From NCBI RefSeq assembly GCF_029948085.1, contig NZ_JARZZP010000002.1, positions 114,694-178,693 of the forward strand: a stretch of 64,000 nucleotides of DNA. Direction: 5' to 3'. The DNA comes from Streptococcus taonis. GTDB lineage: Bacteria > Bacillota > Bacilli > Lactobacillales > Streptococcaceae. Each line of letters starts with the position of its first letter. Within the stretch, counting starts at the first letter, position 1. The position numbers were made by a program, and so were the translations under genes. The notes below the pieces were generated by a model. The model made no database searches, had not been told where the DNA came from, and saw only the letters and a list, made by a program, of their open reading frames with translations. Shown in pieces: positions 18,565 through 27,800 of the stretch.

Positions 18565-20784
18565 ATCGACTTTAGTAAAATTAAGCATCAGAGAGCTAAT
18601 TAAAACAGAGACTGAACTAAAGGCCATGGCCAATCCTGCAAGTTCTGGATTGAGTACCAAACCAAGACCAGAAAACACTCCTGCTGCAATCGGAATACCA
18701 ATGAGGTTATAGATAGAAGCCCAGAAAAGATTGAGTAGAATACGATTAAAGGTCTTCTTACTCATATCAAAAGCACGTGCCAATCCTAGTAAATTGTTGG
18801 TTGTAAGGACAAGATCTGCTGATTCAATGGCAATATCTGTCCCAGAGCCCATGGCAATTCCGACATCCGCTACACTGAGGGCCGGTGCATCATTGATACC
18901 ATCTCCGACAAAGGCAAGTTTACCATTCTTTTGAAGCTTGTGAATTTCATGTGCCTTTTCCTCTGGCAAGACATTTGCGATCACTTCTTCGATTCCAATT
19001 TGCTCTGCAATCGCATGGGCTACTCCAGCATTATCTCCAGTAAGCATGACCGTTCTAAGGCCACGTTTTTTCAATTTAGCAATAGCTTCTTTGGCATTTT
19101 CCTTAGGGACATCCTGCAAGGCAATTAAGCCTTTTAGTTCACCATCTACTGATAAGAAGACAACTGTTTTCGCTTCTTTCTCAAGCAAATCAAATCGTTC
19201 TTGATAATCATGTGGAATAGCAAGATCATCTAAGAGTTTGGCATTCCCAAGCAAGACTTGTTTACCTTTGATAGTACCAGTCACACCTTTCCCATGCAAG
19301 GCTTGGAAATTTTCTACGGGATCAAGACTGATTCCTAATTCAGACGCACGATTGACAACAGCTTGAGCTAGCGGGTGTTGAGATACATCTTCCAGTGAAG
19401 CAGCCAAACTTAGCACTTCTCTTTCATCACCAATAACATCTGTCACTACTGGCTTCCCTTCGGTCAAGGTTCCTGTCTTGTCAAAAACAATGGTTTGGAC
19501 TTTTTGGATTTCCTGTAAAACTGTACCATTTTTGAGAAGAATCCCCATCTTGGCACTTCGTCCTGTTCCAACCATGAGTGCTGTCGGTGTCGCGAGTCCT
19601 AGTGCACAAGGACAGGCAATTATCAAAACAGCAACTCCGTAGAGAAGTGACGTCACAAAGCTTTCTCCTAGGAAAACAAACCAGATCCAAAAAGTAAGAA
19701 GTCCTAAAATGACAACTGCTGGTACAAAAATCCCAGAAATCTTGTCTGTCAAATCTTGAATAGGAGCACGACTCGTTTGCGCTTTCTTCACAAAGTCCAC
19801 AATCTGAGCCAGCATAGTCTCAGAACCAACTTTTTCAGCTTTAAAAATGATCGTACCACTATTATTGATAGTTGACCCAATAACAGCATCTCCAACTGAT
19901 TTATCGACTGGAATACTTTCCCCAGTCACCATTGATTCATCAATACTCGTTTCACCTTCTAACACGGTCCCATCAACGGCAATTTTTTCACCTGGTCGAA
20001 CGCGAATGAGATCCCCAACTTTGACTTGTTCTAGAGGGATTTGAACATAAACATCATCACGCAAAACCTCTGCTGTTTTTGCTTGTAGGTCTAATAATTT
20101 TTCGACTGCCTGTGAAGTATTTTTTCGCATTTTTTCCTCAAAAACTGCTCCCAAAAGAATGAAGAAGAGGATAAATGCAGCACTTTCAAAGTAAACGGGC
20201 AGACCAGTGAAGAGGGCAACTAAGCTATAGAAATAGGCCACTAGGGTTCCCAGAGCAACCAAGGTATCCATGTTGGAATTGTGCTTTTTAAAACTAGCCC
20301 AGGCGCTTCTGATATATGGAACTCCAGCTACCAGCATAATGGGTGTTGTGGCTAAAAAGGTGCCCCAACGCATGACTTGGTGACTAATTCCTCCTGTAGA
20401 CATCCCAATCATGAGAATCACAAGAGGCACAGTAAAGATACTAGTAATCCAAAAACGCTGTAAAAGACTGAGAGACTTTTTAGTTTTTTCAACAACGGTG
20501 TAGGTCCCCTTTTGCATCTTCATGCCGCATGAAAATTCATGCTCGCCCAAGTCTTGAGGCGTAAAGCGAATGACTTTTTCCTCGTCTTGAGCGATTGGTT
20601 CTAGGATTCCTTCTTCTTCGAAGAGAATCTCCTTATAGCAGTTTGATGGTGTCACACGGTGAAAGGTAATCTCAGCAGGAATCCCTTTTTGCAGTTGAAT
20701 GTGGGCTGGATGGTAGCCTTTGTCTGCCGTGATACGGATTTTTTGAACACCATTTTCAAGACTTGCTTTTACAATTTCAGTCAT
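18562..20784 (-). CDS. copA: Copper-exporting P1B-type ATPase CopA with N-terminal cupredoxin-like domain
   Basis: A 740-residue membrane pump that exports Cu(I). The N-terminal domain (about residues 1-100) is cupredoxin-like, with SNCYKEI and [11 protein letters not shown], in place of the usual MXCXXC heavy-metal domains. It is followed by eight membrane helices, the actuator TGES, the ion-path motif [13 protein letters not shown], the phosphorylation site DKTGT and the hinge [10 protein letters not shown]. It is last in the copY-cupA-copA operon. The final TAA is contributed by the start of a BOX repeat. Confidence 0.96.
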   Translation of the reverse strand: MTEIVKASLENGVQKIRITADKGYHPAHIQLQKGIPAEITFHRVTPSNCYKEILFEEEGILEPIAQDEEKVIRFTPQDLGEHEFSCGMKMQKGTYTVVEKTKKSLSLLQRFWITSIFTVPLVILMIGMSTGGISHQVMRWGTFLATTPIMLVAGVPYIRSAWASFKKHNSNMDTLVALGTLVAYFYSLVALFTGLPVYFESAAFILFFILLGAVFEEKMRKNTSQAVEKLLDLQAKTAEVLRDDVYVQIPLEQVKVGDLIRVRPGEKIAVDGTVLEGETSIDESMVTGESIPVDKSVGDAVIGSTINNSGTIIFKAEKVGSETMLAQIVDFVKKAQTSRAPIQDLTDKISGIFVPAVVILGLLTFWIWFVFLGESFVTSLLYGVAVLIIACPCALGLATPTALMVGTGRSAKMGILLKNGTVLQEIQKVQTIVFDKTGTLTEGKPVVTDVIGDEREVLSLAASLEDVSQHPLAQAVVNRASELGISLDPVENFQALHGKGVTGTIKGKQVLLGNAKLLDDLAIPHDYQERFDLLEKEAKTVVFLSVDGELKGLIALQDVPKENAKEAIAKLKKRGLRTVMLTGDNAGVAHAIAEQIGIEEVIANVLPEEKAHEIHKLQKNGKLAFVGDGINDAPALSVADVGIAMGSGTDIAIESADLVLTTNNLLGLARAFDMSKKTFNRILLNLFWASIYNLIGIPIAAGVFSGLGLVLNPELAGLAMAFSSVSVLISSLMLNFTKVD

Positions 20785-20793
20785 ATCATTCTC

Positions 20794-21165
20794 CTATTCT
20801 ATAATCATCTTACCGTGCATCATATTCATGCCACAAGAGAAACCATATTCTCCTGCTTCTTCAGGAGTGATTTCAACCACATATTGGTCTCCCATAGGCA
20901 GATCTGCATGCACTCCAAAGTCTGGAAAAACGATTTGGTCCAAGCAAGGTGAAGGATCTTTTCGATCAAAAATAATACGAGCTGGTTGCGATTTTTTGAG
21001 GATAATAGTTCCTGGAGTGTATCCCCCCATGACTTCCACTCGAATTTCTTGATAGCCATTTTTTTGCTGGGCTCTCTTAGCATCTTCTTGCGGTTTTTTG
21101 AAAAACCAAAAGAGGATAAAAGCAATCATTCCTAAAACAACAATAGATACAAATAGATTTAACAT
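20794..21165 (-). CDS. cupA: Membrane-anchored copper chaperone CupA
   Basis: A 123-residue protein with an N-terminal membrane helix (about residues 3-22) and a soluble cupredoxin-like domain. Copper-binding candidates are Cys in PSPCLDQI and the C-terminal GFSCGMNMMHGKM. The domain is paralogous to the N-terminus of CopA, fitting the known handover of Cu(I) from CupA to CopA. It lies 9 bases before copA and 10 bases after copY. Confidence 0.93.
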   Translation of the reverse strand: MLNLFVSIVVLGMIAFILFWFFKKPQEDAKRAQQKNGYQEIRVEVMGGYTPGTIILKKSQPARIIFDRKDPSPCLDQIVFPDFGVHADLPMGDQYVVEITPEEAGEYGFSCGMNMMHGKMIIE

Positions 21166-21175
21166 AGCGTCTCCT

Positions 21176-21571
21176 TTACATACAATTACATCTTACTTCT
21201 GTTACAGCACTTGCTTTTTTCTTTGAAATCACTTCTTCCAAACCTTCCAAGTCAGCTAGGGTAAAGTCACATTCTTCAATCAAATCAGCTAGCAAGAGCT
21301 TTATTCTTCGAGAACAAAGCTTGTCTTTGATATCCTGAACCATTAAGCCCCTACTATCATCTAGCGTTAAAAGGGCCGAATAGACAAAGGACTTACCCTG
21401 TTTTTCCCGAGTCAAACATTCCTTCTCCACCAAACGAGCCAAGAGTGTCTGGATAGTGGATTTGGACCAACTGAACCTTTTCTCTAATACTTTTATAAGA
21501 TCAGTACTGGTCTGCTCCCCCTGCATCCAGATAATCTTCATGACCTGCCATTCTGCATCCGAAATCCGCAT
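21176..21571 (-). CDS. copY: Copper-responsive repressor CopY
   Basis: A 131-residue BlaI/MecI-type winged-helix repressor of the copper operon. The start is the ATG at 21571, nine bases after GGAGG; the longer frame to 21601 would run into the operator. The DNA-binding domain is at residues 5-75 (ISDAEWQVMKIIW, FSWSKSTIQTLLARLV). The C-terminus ends RCNCM, so only one Cys-X-Cys is visible where the Enterococcus protein has two. Two cop-box-like sites flank its promoter. Confidence 0.95.
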   Translation of the reverse strand: MRISDAEWQVMKIIWMQGEQTSTDLIKVLEKRFSWSKSTIQTLLARLVEKECLTREKQGKSFVYSALLTLDDSRGLMVQDIKDKLCSRRIKLLLADLIEECDFTLADLEGLEEVISKKKASAVTEVRCNCM

Positions 21572-21589
21572 CAGCACACCTCCAAAATC

Positions 21590-21641
21590 TACATTTGTCA
21601 ATTACAATCATTAGTATACTCTTAAAATCTACATTTGTCAA
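21590..21641 (-). promoter_or_regulatory. copY promoter with two cop operators
   Basis: TACATTTGTC occurs at 21590-21599 and 21630-21639, each one base off the TACANNTGTA cop box. On the minus strand -35 TTGACA (21641-21636) and -10 TATACT (21618-21613) are 17 bases apart. One operator covers the -35 and the other lies between the -10 and the ribosome site. Confidence 0.9.
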
Positions 21642-21732
21642 CCTAAAAATCACATTTTTAAAATTTATCGCCGCTATAAATATTTTTTATCACCACAATA
21701 AAAAATACATATTATCCAAAGCTCTTTTTTAA

Positions 21733-21741
21733 TGCTACAAT
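21733..21741 (+). promoter_or_regulatory. Extended -10 promoter of the amino acid ABC operon
   Basis: TGCTACAAT (TACAAT at 21736-21741) lies about 35 bases before the first permease start. No convincing -35 was found. Confidence 0.55.
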
Positions 21742-21776
21742 AACTGTATCATTTTCCTAGATGGGAGGTTCTACTT

Positions 21777-22457
21777 TTGGATTGGTCCATTGTTGAACAA
21801 TATCTACCACTCTATCAAAAGGCATTCTTTCTGACCTTGCATATTGCAGTTTGGGGAATCCTAGGTTCTTTTTTGCTGGGACTCATCGTCAGCGTCATCC
21901 GACATTACCGAGTTCCTATTCTCTCACAGCTGGCAACAGCCTATATAGAATTGTCACGAAATACACCCCTTTTGATACAACTTTTCTTTCTCTACTTCGG
22001 TCTACCGCGAATAGGGATTGTTCTTTCTTCAGAAGTCTGTGCAACAGTCGGGCTCATCTTCTTAGGTGGTTCCTACATGGCAGAATCCTTCCGAAGCGGG
22101 CTAGAAGCAGTTAGCCAAACCCAGCACGAGATTGGTTTAGCTATTGGCCTCACACCATTTCAGGTTTTTCGCTACGTGGTTCTTCCACAAGCGACAGCGG
22201 TGGCTCTACCATCCTTTAGTGCCAATGTTATTTTCCTCATCAAGGAAACTTCTGTCTTTTCAGCAGTTGCCCTTGCTGACCTTATGTACGTTGCTAAGGA
22301 TTTGATTGGCCTCTATTATGAGACAGACATTGCACTGGCTATGTTGGTAGTTGCTTACCTTATCATGCTTCTACCTATTTCACTAGTCTTTAGTTGGATA
22401 GAAAGGAGGCTCCGTCATGCAGGATTCGGGAATGCAAGTACTCTTTCAGGGAAATAA
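21777..22457 (+). CDS. Polar amino acid ABC transporter permease, first subunit
   Basis: A 226-residue permease of the His/Glu/Gln/Arg family with about five membrane helices. The start is a TTG, eight bases after GGGAGG. The motif ELSRNTPLLIQLFFLYFGLP and the coupling loop EIGLAIGLTPFQVFRYVVLP (EAA region) are typical. It overlaps the next permease by 41 bases, so the two are probably translated together. Exact substrate is unknown; pneumococcal relatives are annotated for glutamine or other polar amino acids. Confidence 0.92.
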   Translation: MDWSIVEQYLPLYQKAFFLTLHIAVWGILGSFLLGLIVSVIRHYRVPILSQLATAYIELSRNTPLLIQLFFLYFGLPRIGIVLSSEVCATVGLIFLGGSYMAESFRSGLEAVSQTQHEIGLAIGLTPFQVFRYVVLPQATAVALPSFSANVIFLIKETSVFSAVALADLMYVAKDLIGLYYETDIALAMLVVAYLIMLLPISLVFSWIERRLRHAGFGNASTLSGK

Positions 22458-23094
22458 TCTCCTGAGAATCTTACAAGGATTGGGAGTCACGATTGGGATT
22501 TCTATCCTGTCTGTCCTTTTATCCATGATTTTCGGAACGGTGATGGGAATTATCATGACTTCTCATTCTAGAGTGATTCGTTTCTTGACTCGTTTTTATC
22601 TAGAATTTATCCGTATCATGCCCCAGCTGGTACTACTTTTCATCGTTTACTTTGGTTTAGCTCGAAACTTTAATATCAATATTTCTGGTGAGACTTCTGC
22701 TATTATCGTTTTCACCCTCTGGGGAACAGCTGAGATGGGTGACTTAGTTCGTGGAGCTATCACTTCCCTACCGAAACATCAGTTTGAGAGCGGACAAGCA
22801 CTTGGCTTAACTAAAGTGCAACTCTACTACTACATCATCATCCCTCAGGTCTTAAGAAGATTGCTCCCACAAGCCATCAATCTTGTCACTCGGATGATTA
22901 AAACGACTTCCTTGGTTGTTTTGATTGGGGTTGTTGAAGTTACCAAGGTTGGACAACAAATCATCGATAGCAATCGTTTGACTATCCCAACCGCTTCCTT
23001 TTGGATTTATGGAACCATCCTAGTCTTATATTTCGCGGTTTGCTTCCCTATTTCCAAACTATCTACTCACTTAGAAAAACATTGGAGGAACTAA
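22417..23094 (+). CDS. Polar amino acid ABC transporter permease, second subunit
   Basis: A 225-residue partner permease with the same family motifs: EFIRIMPQLVLLFIVYFGLA and the EAA loop QALGLTKVQLYYYIIIPQ. The start within the end of the previous gene is supported by AAGGAGG before it. It ends directly against the ATPase gene (TAA then ATG). Confidence 0.92.
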   Translation: MQDSGMQVLFQGNNLLRILQGLGVTIGISILSVLLSMIFGTVMGIIMTSHSRVIRFLTRFYLEFIRIMPQLVLLFIVYFGLARNFNINISGETSAIIVFTLWGTAEMGDLVRGAITSLPKHQFESGQALGLTKVQLYYYIIIPQVLRRLLPQAINLVTRMIKTTSLVVLIGVVEVTKVGQQIIDSNRLTIPTASFWIYGTILVLYFAVCFPISKLSTHLEKHWRN

Positions 23095-23853
23095 ATGTCT
23101 GAAACTATTTTAGAAATCAAGGAACTAAAAAAATCCTTCGGAGACAATCCTATCCTCCAAGGACTTTCCCTAGATGTTAAAAAGGGGGAAGTGGTCGTCA
23201 TCCTAGGGCCGTCTGGTTGTGGGAAAAGTACCCTACTTCGTTGCCTCAATGGTTTAGAAAGTATTCAAGGAGGAGATATCCTGCTGGATGGCCAGTCCAT
23301 CGTTGAAAATAAAAAAGATTTTCACCTGGTTCGCCAAAAGATCGGTATGGTCTTTCAAAGTTATGAACTCTTTCCTCACTTGGATGTCCTTCAAAACCTC
23401 ATCCTAGGCCCTATCAAGGCTCAAGGGAGAGACAAAAAAGAGGTTACTGAAGAAACTCTACAACTACTGGAACGTGTCGGACTTCTAGATAAACAACATA
23501 GCTTCGCTCGCCAGTTATCTGGTGGACAAAAGCAACGGGTTGCGATCGTCCGTGCCCTGCTCATGCATCCAGAAATTATCCTCTTTGACGAAGTGACTGC
23601 TTCACTGGATCCAGAAATGGTGCGTGAGGTTCTAGAACTTATCAATGACTTGGCACAGGAAGGACGCACTATGATTCTGGTAACCCATGAAATGCAGTTT
23701 GCCCAAGCCATTGCGGATCGCATCATCTTTCTAGACCAAGGTAAAATCGCTGAGGAAGGAACTGCTCAAGAATTCTTCACAAATCCACAAACCAAACGAG
23801 CACAAGAATTTTTAAACGTCTTTGACTTTAGCCAGTTTGGCTCATATCTATAA
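23095..23853 (+). CDS. Polar amino acid ABC transporter ATP-binding protein
   Basis: A 252-residue ATPase with Walker A GPSGCGKST (about residue 38), Q-loop MVFQSYELFPH, signature QLSGGQKQRVAI and Walker B IILFDEVTASLDPE, followed by the switch His in VTHEM. It belongs to the GlnQ/HisP group. It is third in a four-gene operon with two permeases and a binding lipoprotein. Confidence 0.95.
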   Translation: MSETILEIKELKKSFGDNPILQGLSLDVKKGEVVVILGPSGCGKSTLLRCLNGLESIQGGDILLDGQSIVENKKDFHLVRQKIGMVFQSYELFPHLDVLQNLILGPIKAQGRDKKEVTEETLQLLERVGLLDKQHSFARQLSGGQKQRVAIVRALLMHPEIILFDEVTASLDPEMVREVLELINDLAQEGRTMILVTHEMQFAQAIADRIIFLDQGKIAEEGTAQEFFTNPQTKRAQEFLNVFDFSQFGSYL

Positions 23854-23871
23854 TCAATAAAGGAGATTATT

Positions 23872-24738
23872 ATGAAACTACTTAAACCAATTCTAACTGT
23901 TTTTGCGCTAGCATTTGCGCTTATCTTCGTCACAGCTTGTAGTTCAGGTGGAAGCTCTGATGCTTCCTCTACTAAGGCAACTGCCAAAGCTCGCACCATT
24001 GAAGAAATTAAGAAAAGTGGCGAACTTCGTATCGCAGTCTTTGGAGACAAAAAACCGTTTGGTTATGTTGACAACGATGGTTCTTACCAAGGTTACGATA
24101 TCGAACTTGGTAACCAATTAGCACAAGACCTTGGTGTCAAGGTTAAATACGTTTCTGTTGATGCTGCCAACCGTGCTGAATACTTGATTTCAAACAAGGT
24201 TGATATCACCCTTGCCAACTTTACAGTTACTGACGAACGTAAGAAACAAGTTGACTTTGCCCTTCCTTACATGAAAGTTTCTCTCGGTGTTGTGTCACCA
24301 AAAGATAAAGTCATCAAGGACGTTAAAGAACTTGAAGGCAAAACCTTGATCGTTACAAAAGGAACTACTGCTGAAACTTACTTTGAGAAAAATCACCCAG
24401 AAGTAAAACTCCAAAAATACGATCAATATAGCGATGCCTACCAAGCCCTTCTTGATGGACGTGGAGATGCCTTCTCTACTGACAATACTGAAGTCCTAGC
24501 TTGGGCACTTGAAAACAAAGGATATGAAGTAGGAATTACTTCTCTTGGTAATCCAGATACTATTGCACCAGCAGTTCAAAAAGGTAACCAAGAACTACTC
24601 GACTACATCAACCAAGAAATCGAAAAATTAGGTAAGGAAAACTTCTTCCACAAAGCCTATGAAAAAACACTCCACCCAACCTACGGTGACGCTGCTAAAG
24701 CAGATGACTTGGTTGTTGAAGGCGGAAAAGTTGACTAA
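23872..24738 (+). CDS. Polar amino acid-binding lipoprotein
   Basis: A 288-residue solute-binding protein of family 3. The signal peptide ends in a lipobox (FVTACSSG, Cys about residue 23), followed by a Ser/Gly-rich linker. The binding-protein signature is GYDIELGNQLAQDLG, with YVSVDAANRAEYL and TLIVTKGTTAETYF further on. It is last in the operon, before a strong bidirectional terminator. Ligand not determinable by eye. Confidence 0.93.
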   Translation: MKLLKPILTVFALAFALIFVTACSSGGSSDASSTKATAKARTIEEIKKSGELRIAVFGDKKPFGYVDNDGSYQGYDIELGNQLAQDLGVKVKYVSVDAANRAEYLISNKVDITLANFTVTDERKKQVDFALPYMKVSLGVVSPKDKVIKDVKELEGKTLIVTKGTTAETYFEKNHPEVKLQKYDQYSDAYQALLDGRGDAFSTDNTEVLAWALENKGYEVGITSLGNPDTIAPAVQKGNQELLDYINQEIEKLGKENFFHKAYEKTLHPTYGDAAKADDLVVEGGKVD

Positions 24739-24750
24739 GTTTTAAAAAGA

Positions 24751-24804
24751 AAAACGAACAAGGCTAGAATTCTGGTAATCAGAATCTTATCTTGTTCGTT
24801 TTTA
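24751..24804. terminator. Bidirectional terminator between the ABC operon and the surface-protein gene
   Basis: ACGAACAAG and CTTGTTCGT pair, with AGAATTCTG/CAGAAT extending the stem, and poly-A/T on either side. It separates converging transcripts. Confidence 0.9.
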
Positions 24805-24805
24805 T

Positions 24806-27800
24806 CTAGTCCATCATAGATGCAATTTCCATCATAGCAACAACATTAATTGCTTTACCAGAGGTTAGTGAATGATTAGCAAATCCAAGAGCTACACGGA
24901 ATTGTACATTCTTGTTTGCTGGGCTATAACCATCTCCCATCATCATAGCTGCATAGTGACTTTTAGAGTGTTTCCATCTAGTATAGAAATTATGAGCTAA
25001 TGCCTTTTCATTTGTAAGACTCACAATATCCCAAACATCAGTTGCTTCTGCTGCGTTTTCTGTCATTGCATTTGTTTGTTTGTAGAACTCTGGATCATAA
25101 GCAGTTGACCAACGAGAACCATCAGGACGTTTATGCTTACCTTCCTTCTTACCTTGATAACGTAAAGATCCATGATCTGCCATTTCATTAGCACGAATAT
25201 TAGCAACTCGAGTTAATTCGCTATCATCTGCTGCGATTGTTGCAGGAGTCAAGCCTTTACGAGTGCGTTCTTCATTAAGAAGTTCCATGAAGTGTTCATT
25301 AAGTTTACGATTATCTATAATCTGTTCAAGCTTGTCAAGTTCTGCTTGAGAAAGGCGTGATGCTTTCCAAACTGAGACAAGTCCCATGTCTCGAGGAAGA
25401 TCATCTCCGTCATCTGTTTCATCAACAGCCACACGATCTTTATCAGCTTGAGAAAGATTATCGTGTAGATACTTAGCACTGCGGTGATCTTCATTGTTCG
25501 GATCTAAACCGTTTTCACCTAAACTCTTAATATCTTTCCATGTGCCATCAATATCATAATTGTCATCACTTGTTGGAACAATGACATCTGTTGGATCAGC
25601 GACACGTTTTTTCTTAGTACCATTAAAGGTAATGGTATCAACTGCATCCTTAGTTTCAACTAGCTCACGACTTTTAACAGTTCGTTCACCAGTTTTATTG
25701 TTTACTGAAATAACTTTGCGGTAACGTTTGAAGCCGTCACGCCCATTTTCAGTACGACTTTCACCCTCAAAAAGGTTAGAGTCATTTTCAGTTCGAGAAC
25801 CATGAGAAATTGTTTCAGTTTCTTCTTCAGTAACTTCAGACATCAATTTCTTAGTTCCATAATGAACAACTTTTTGTTTTGCTGGAACAGAGTTGATAAG
25901 TTCACGACTGATTTCTGTGCGGGTTTGATTTTCATCATTTAGATACTTAACTTTATAAGTTTCTTTACCATTTACAGCATCTTCAACAGTTTCATCACCT
26001 TCAAAAAGATTAGAATCTGCTACTCGTTTTTCACCTACAGAAACAATGACTTTATCTTCATTCACATAAGTATAACGTTCTTTTGTTCCCTTAAAGGTAA
26101 TGGTATCAACTGCATCCTTAGTTTCAACTAGCTCACGACTTTTAACAGTTCTTTCACCGGTTTTGTTGTTTACTGAAATAACTTTGCGGTAACGTTTATA
26201 ACCGTCACTTCCATCTTCAGTACGAGATTCACCTTCGAAAAGGGTAGCATCATTTTCTGTTCGATAACCATGAGAAATTGTTTCAGTTTCTTCTTCAGTA
26301 ACTTTAGACATCAATTTCTTAGTTCCATAATGAACAACTTTTTGTTTTGCAGGGACAGTTTTGATTAGTTCACGACTGACTTCTGTACGGTTTTGATTTT
26401 CATCATTACTGTACTTAACTTTGTAAGTTTCTTTACCATTTACAGCATCTTCAACAGTTTCATCACCTTCAAAAAGATTAGAATCTGCTACTCGTTTTTC
26501 ACCTACAGCGGTAATAACTTTGTCTTCGTTAGCATAAGTGTAACGATCTTTGGTTCCAACTTCGACTACTTCATCAACTGCTGGAACAGTTTCAGTATTG
26601 ACTAGTTCACTCTTAACAAGTTTACCATCTTCATAGTAGTCTTTGTAGTTTTCGATAATCTCACCGTTTTTACCTTTAGTTTTAACAACTCGTTGATCAG
26701 AGAAAAGCTTGTCACTTTTAACTTCTACAGTCTTGAAGTTTTCTCCAGCTTTACGCTCAACTCGAGTTTTGTTTTCTGTCAAAACTTTATGTGTTCCAAC
26801 TCGAACAACTTCTTTAACAGGTTTGACCTCATCACTTTTCACTACAGATGAACGACCATTTCCGTAAACAATTGTAGTTTCTGTATAAGAACCTTTTTGA
26901 CCCTTAGTTTCTACTACACGTTTCCCTTCATTTAGTGTCTCATCTTTAACTTCTTCAGTTTCGTAATTTACTTCAACTGTTCGAGAAGTGCGGCTTGTTT
27001 CAACATTTTCACCGGTTCCGATTTCAACAATTTCATAAACTGCAGGAACTTCATTTTCTCGTTTTTCATCACGAGAAACTTCTTTTCCATCTGGAGTAGT
27101 GACAACAATAGTTACAAGTTCATAAGAACCATCCTTGCCAACTTGAATTACTTTTTTCTCGCCTTTTGGAAGGTCTGGATTTGTGCTGCTAGTAACTTTA
27201 TGTTCAACTTTGTGAGTTTCTCGAGTTACTGTTTCAAGATTTTTCTTAGAAACTTTTGTTCCTACATGAACAACTCTGTTTTTTGCATCTTTTTGAGTAG
27301 AAGAAACAAGAGTACGACCAATTTCTACACCATCTTCAAGTGTTACAGTATAGACTTCAAGTTTTTCACCAGATTGACCAGCTCTCACTTCTTTTTCTAC
27401 TCCAGCATCTAAGTTTTCATCTGGAACGTATTCTGTACCAGGAAGAATAGGAGTACGAACTACCTCTTCTTTTGTAGTACGAACTACTTCTTTAGAAGTT
27501 TTAGCACCAACATGGATAACTTTATCAACTGCAGGAATTGTTTGAGTTCCTGTTGCTACACGACTAACTTCTACACCATTTTCAATGGTAATTGTGTAAG
27601 TTGTTTCTGTTTTTCCTGCAACACCTTCTTGAACAACTTGAGTTTCACCAACATTAAGATTTGCATCTGGGACATGTTGGACTCCAGGTTCAATTACAGA
27701 AGTTTCTACTTCAGTTCGAGTAGTTACAACTTTTTTAACTTCAGGCTGAGCTGGAATGGCTGGCTGAGCTTCTACAGCTGGTTTTCCATCTTCTGCTGGT

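Noticed and set aside
21572..21601. Longer N-terminus for CopY starting at 21601
   Set aside because: It would overlap the downstream cop operator and ribosome site; the start at 21571 gives the usual CopY length.
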